NCBI GenBank assembly: GCA_027489105.1
Contig: JAIYAJ010000455.1
Coordinates: 1-13,112, forward strand
Source of the DNA: Zymomonas sp.
GTDB taxonomy: Bacteria > Pseudomonadota > Alphaproteobacteria > Sphingomonadales > Sphingomonadaceae
DNA: 13,112 bases
Reading direction: 5' to 3'
Positions 12,523 to 13,112 of the stretch are shown in pieces. Both the position numbers and the translations under genes were made by a program. Under the pieces are notes generated by a model. It ran no database searches. It was not told the DNA's origin and saw only the letters and a list, made by a program, of their open reading frames with translations. Within the stretch, counting starts at the first letter, position 1. Each line of letters begins with the position of its first letter.

Positions 12523-13112
12523 ATGGCGGGCGGCGGCAAGAGCGGAACCAGGGCACCAGATTTCGATGTTCTTGCCGGTGGCGGTGAACTGGGCGCGTTG
12601 ATGCGTGCGTTCGACTGGACCACGAGCCCGCTGGGTCCGCCCGAGAATTGGCCGCAGAGTCTCAAGACCACGGTCCGTATCATGCTGACTTCGCGACAGC
12701 CCATCTGGGTCGGCTGGGGCCCCGAACTCACCTATCTCTATAACGACGCCTACCGCTCGATCATCGGCGCCCGCCATCCCTGGGCGCTCGGCAAGCCCAC
12801 CGCCGATGTCTGGGACGAGATCCGTGCCGATATCGAGCCGATGCTGGCTCAGGCGATGCAGGGCGACGAAGGCATCTATGTCGAGGAACAACTCCTGATC
12901 ATGGAGCGCAACGGCTATCCGGAGGAGACCTACTACACCTTCTCCTACAGCCCCATTCCGAACGATGATGGGCGCCCCGGCGGGATCATCTGCGCAAACA
13001 GCGACGACACCGCCAAGGTCATCGGCAAACGCCAGCTTGCGCTGCTGACCGATCTCGCCAGTCGGGCGATGACGGCAGAGACCGGACGCGAAGCATGTGA
13101 GGCCAGCATGGC
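12523..13112 (+). CDS. PAS-domain sensor histidine kinase, N-terminal part, cut by window edge
   Basis: The frame stays open to the right edge, giving 196 residues. It begins with a glycine-rich start followed by GELGALMRAFDWTTSPLGPP and ENWPQSLKTTVRIMLTSRQP. Next come IWVGWGPELTYLYNDAYRSI, GARHPWALGKP and NGYPEETYYTFSYSPIPNDD. This N-terminal PAS sensor block is typical of large hybrid histidine kinases with PAS/GAF repeats in sphingomonads and rhizobia. The visible part ends in the region where a GAF or second PAS domain usually begins (RQLALLTDLASRAM); no kinase domain is visible yet. The ATG at 12523 is chosen because GGGGGA lies six bases upstream; an in-frame ATG at 12517 abuts that site. 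It is 59 bases after the nucleotidyltransferase gene and could be co-transcribed or have its own promoter. Confidence 0.85.
   Translation, partial: MAGGGKSGTRAPDFDVLAGGGELGALMRAFDWTTSPLGPPENWPQSLKTTVRIMLTSRQPIWVGWGPELTYLYNDAYRSIIGARHPWALGKPTADVWDEIRADIEPMLAQAMQGDEGIYVEEQLLIMERNGYPEETYYTFSYSPIPNDDGRPGGIICANSDDTAKVIGKRQLALLTDLASRAMTAETGREACEASM

Overview
The window looks like a chromosomal piece of a high-GC alphaproteobacterium, most likely a sphingomonad (Sphingomonas, Sphingobium, Rhizorhabdus or a relative). The reasons are the GC-rich coding style, a DUF2794 gene, a PhoR/PhoU/PhoB block, and a PqqD-like / HprK-related kinase A / nucleotidyltransferase trio (the 'HPr-rel-A system'). The species assignment is inference from gene content; no rRNA or tRNA gene is present.

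Region 1 (about 1-2330) is accessory. It holds the N-terminal part of a REP-associated tyrosine transposase (RAYT) that runs off the left edge, a small AT-rich membrane ORF, a decayed RAYT element with only its C-terminal 48 codons left, a perfect tandem array of nine heptamers, and three copies of a roughly 25-bp terminal repeat with core GTGGAGTGTCACCG. A lower-GC GT92-like glycosyltransferase follows. This part looks horizontally acquired or repeatedly remodelled.

Region 2 (2440-4648) is a peroxide-defence locus. oxyR is divergent from ahpC across a 105-bp control region, and ahpC is followed by ahpD, its likely electron donor. Two strong hairpins lie between ahpC and ahpD.

Region 3 (4814-6911) has cysE (serine O-acetyltransferase) overlapping a DUF2794 gene. 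These converge on a gene for a roughly ten-helix membrane protein of unknown role.

Region 4 (6981-9646, minus strand) is phoR-phoU-phoB, the phosphate-sensing regulatory genes. The pstSCAB transporter genes that often sit with them are absent.

Region 5 (9827-12463, plus strand) is a tightly packed four-gene unit: a small Tat-signal protein of unknown function, a PqqD-like peptide chaperone, an HprK-related kinase and a nucleotidyltransferase-fold protein. The last three match a conserved but functionally uncharacterised system that resembles RiPP tailoring modules; the Tat-signal protein is a plausible but unproven substrate. This is the best candidate for undescribed biology in the window. 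It shares a divergent promoter region with phoR, where the octamer GACATAAA occurs twice. The window ends inside a PAS-domain sensor kinase gene (12523 onward).
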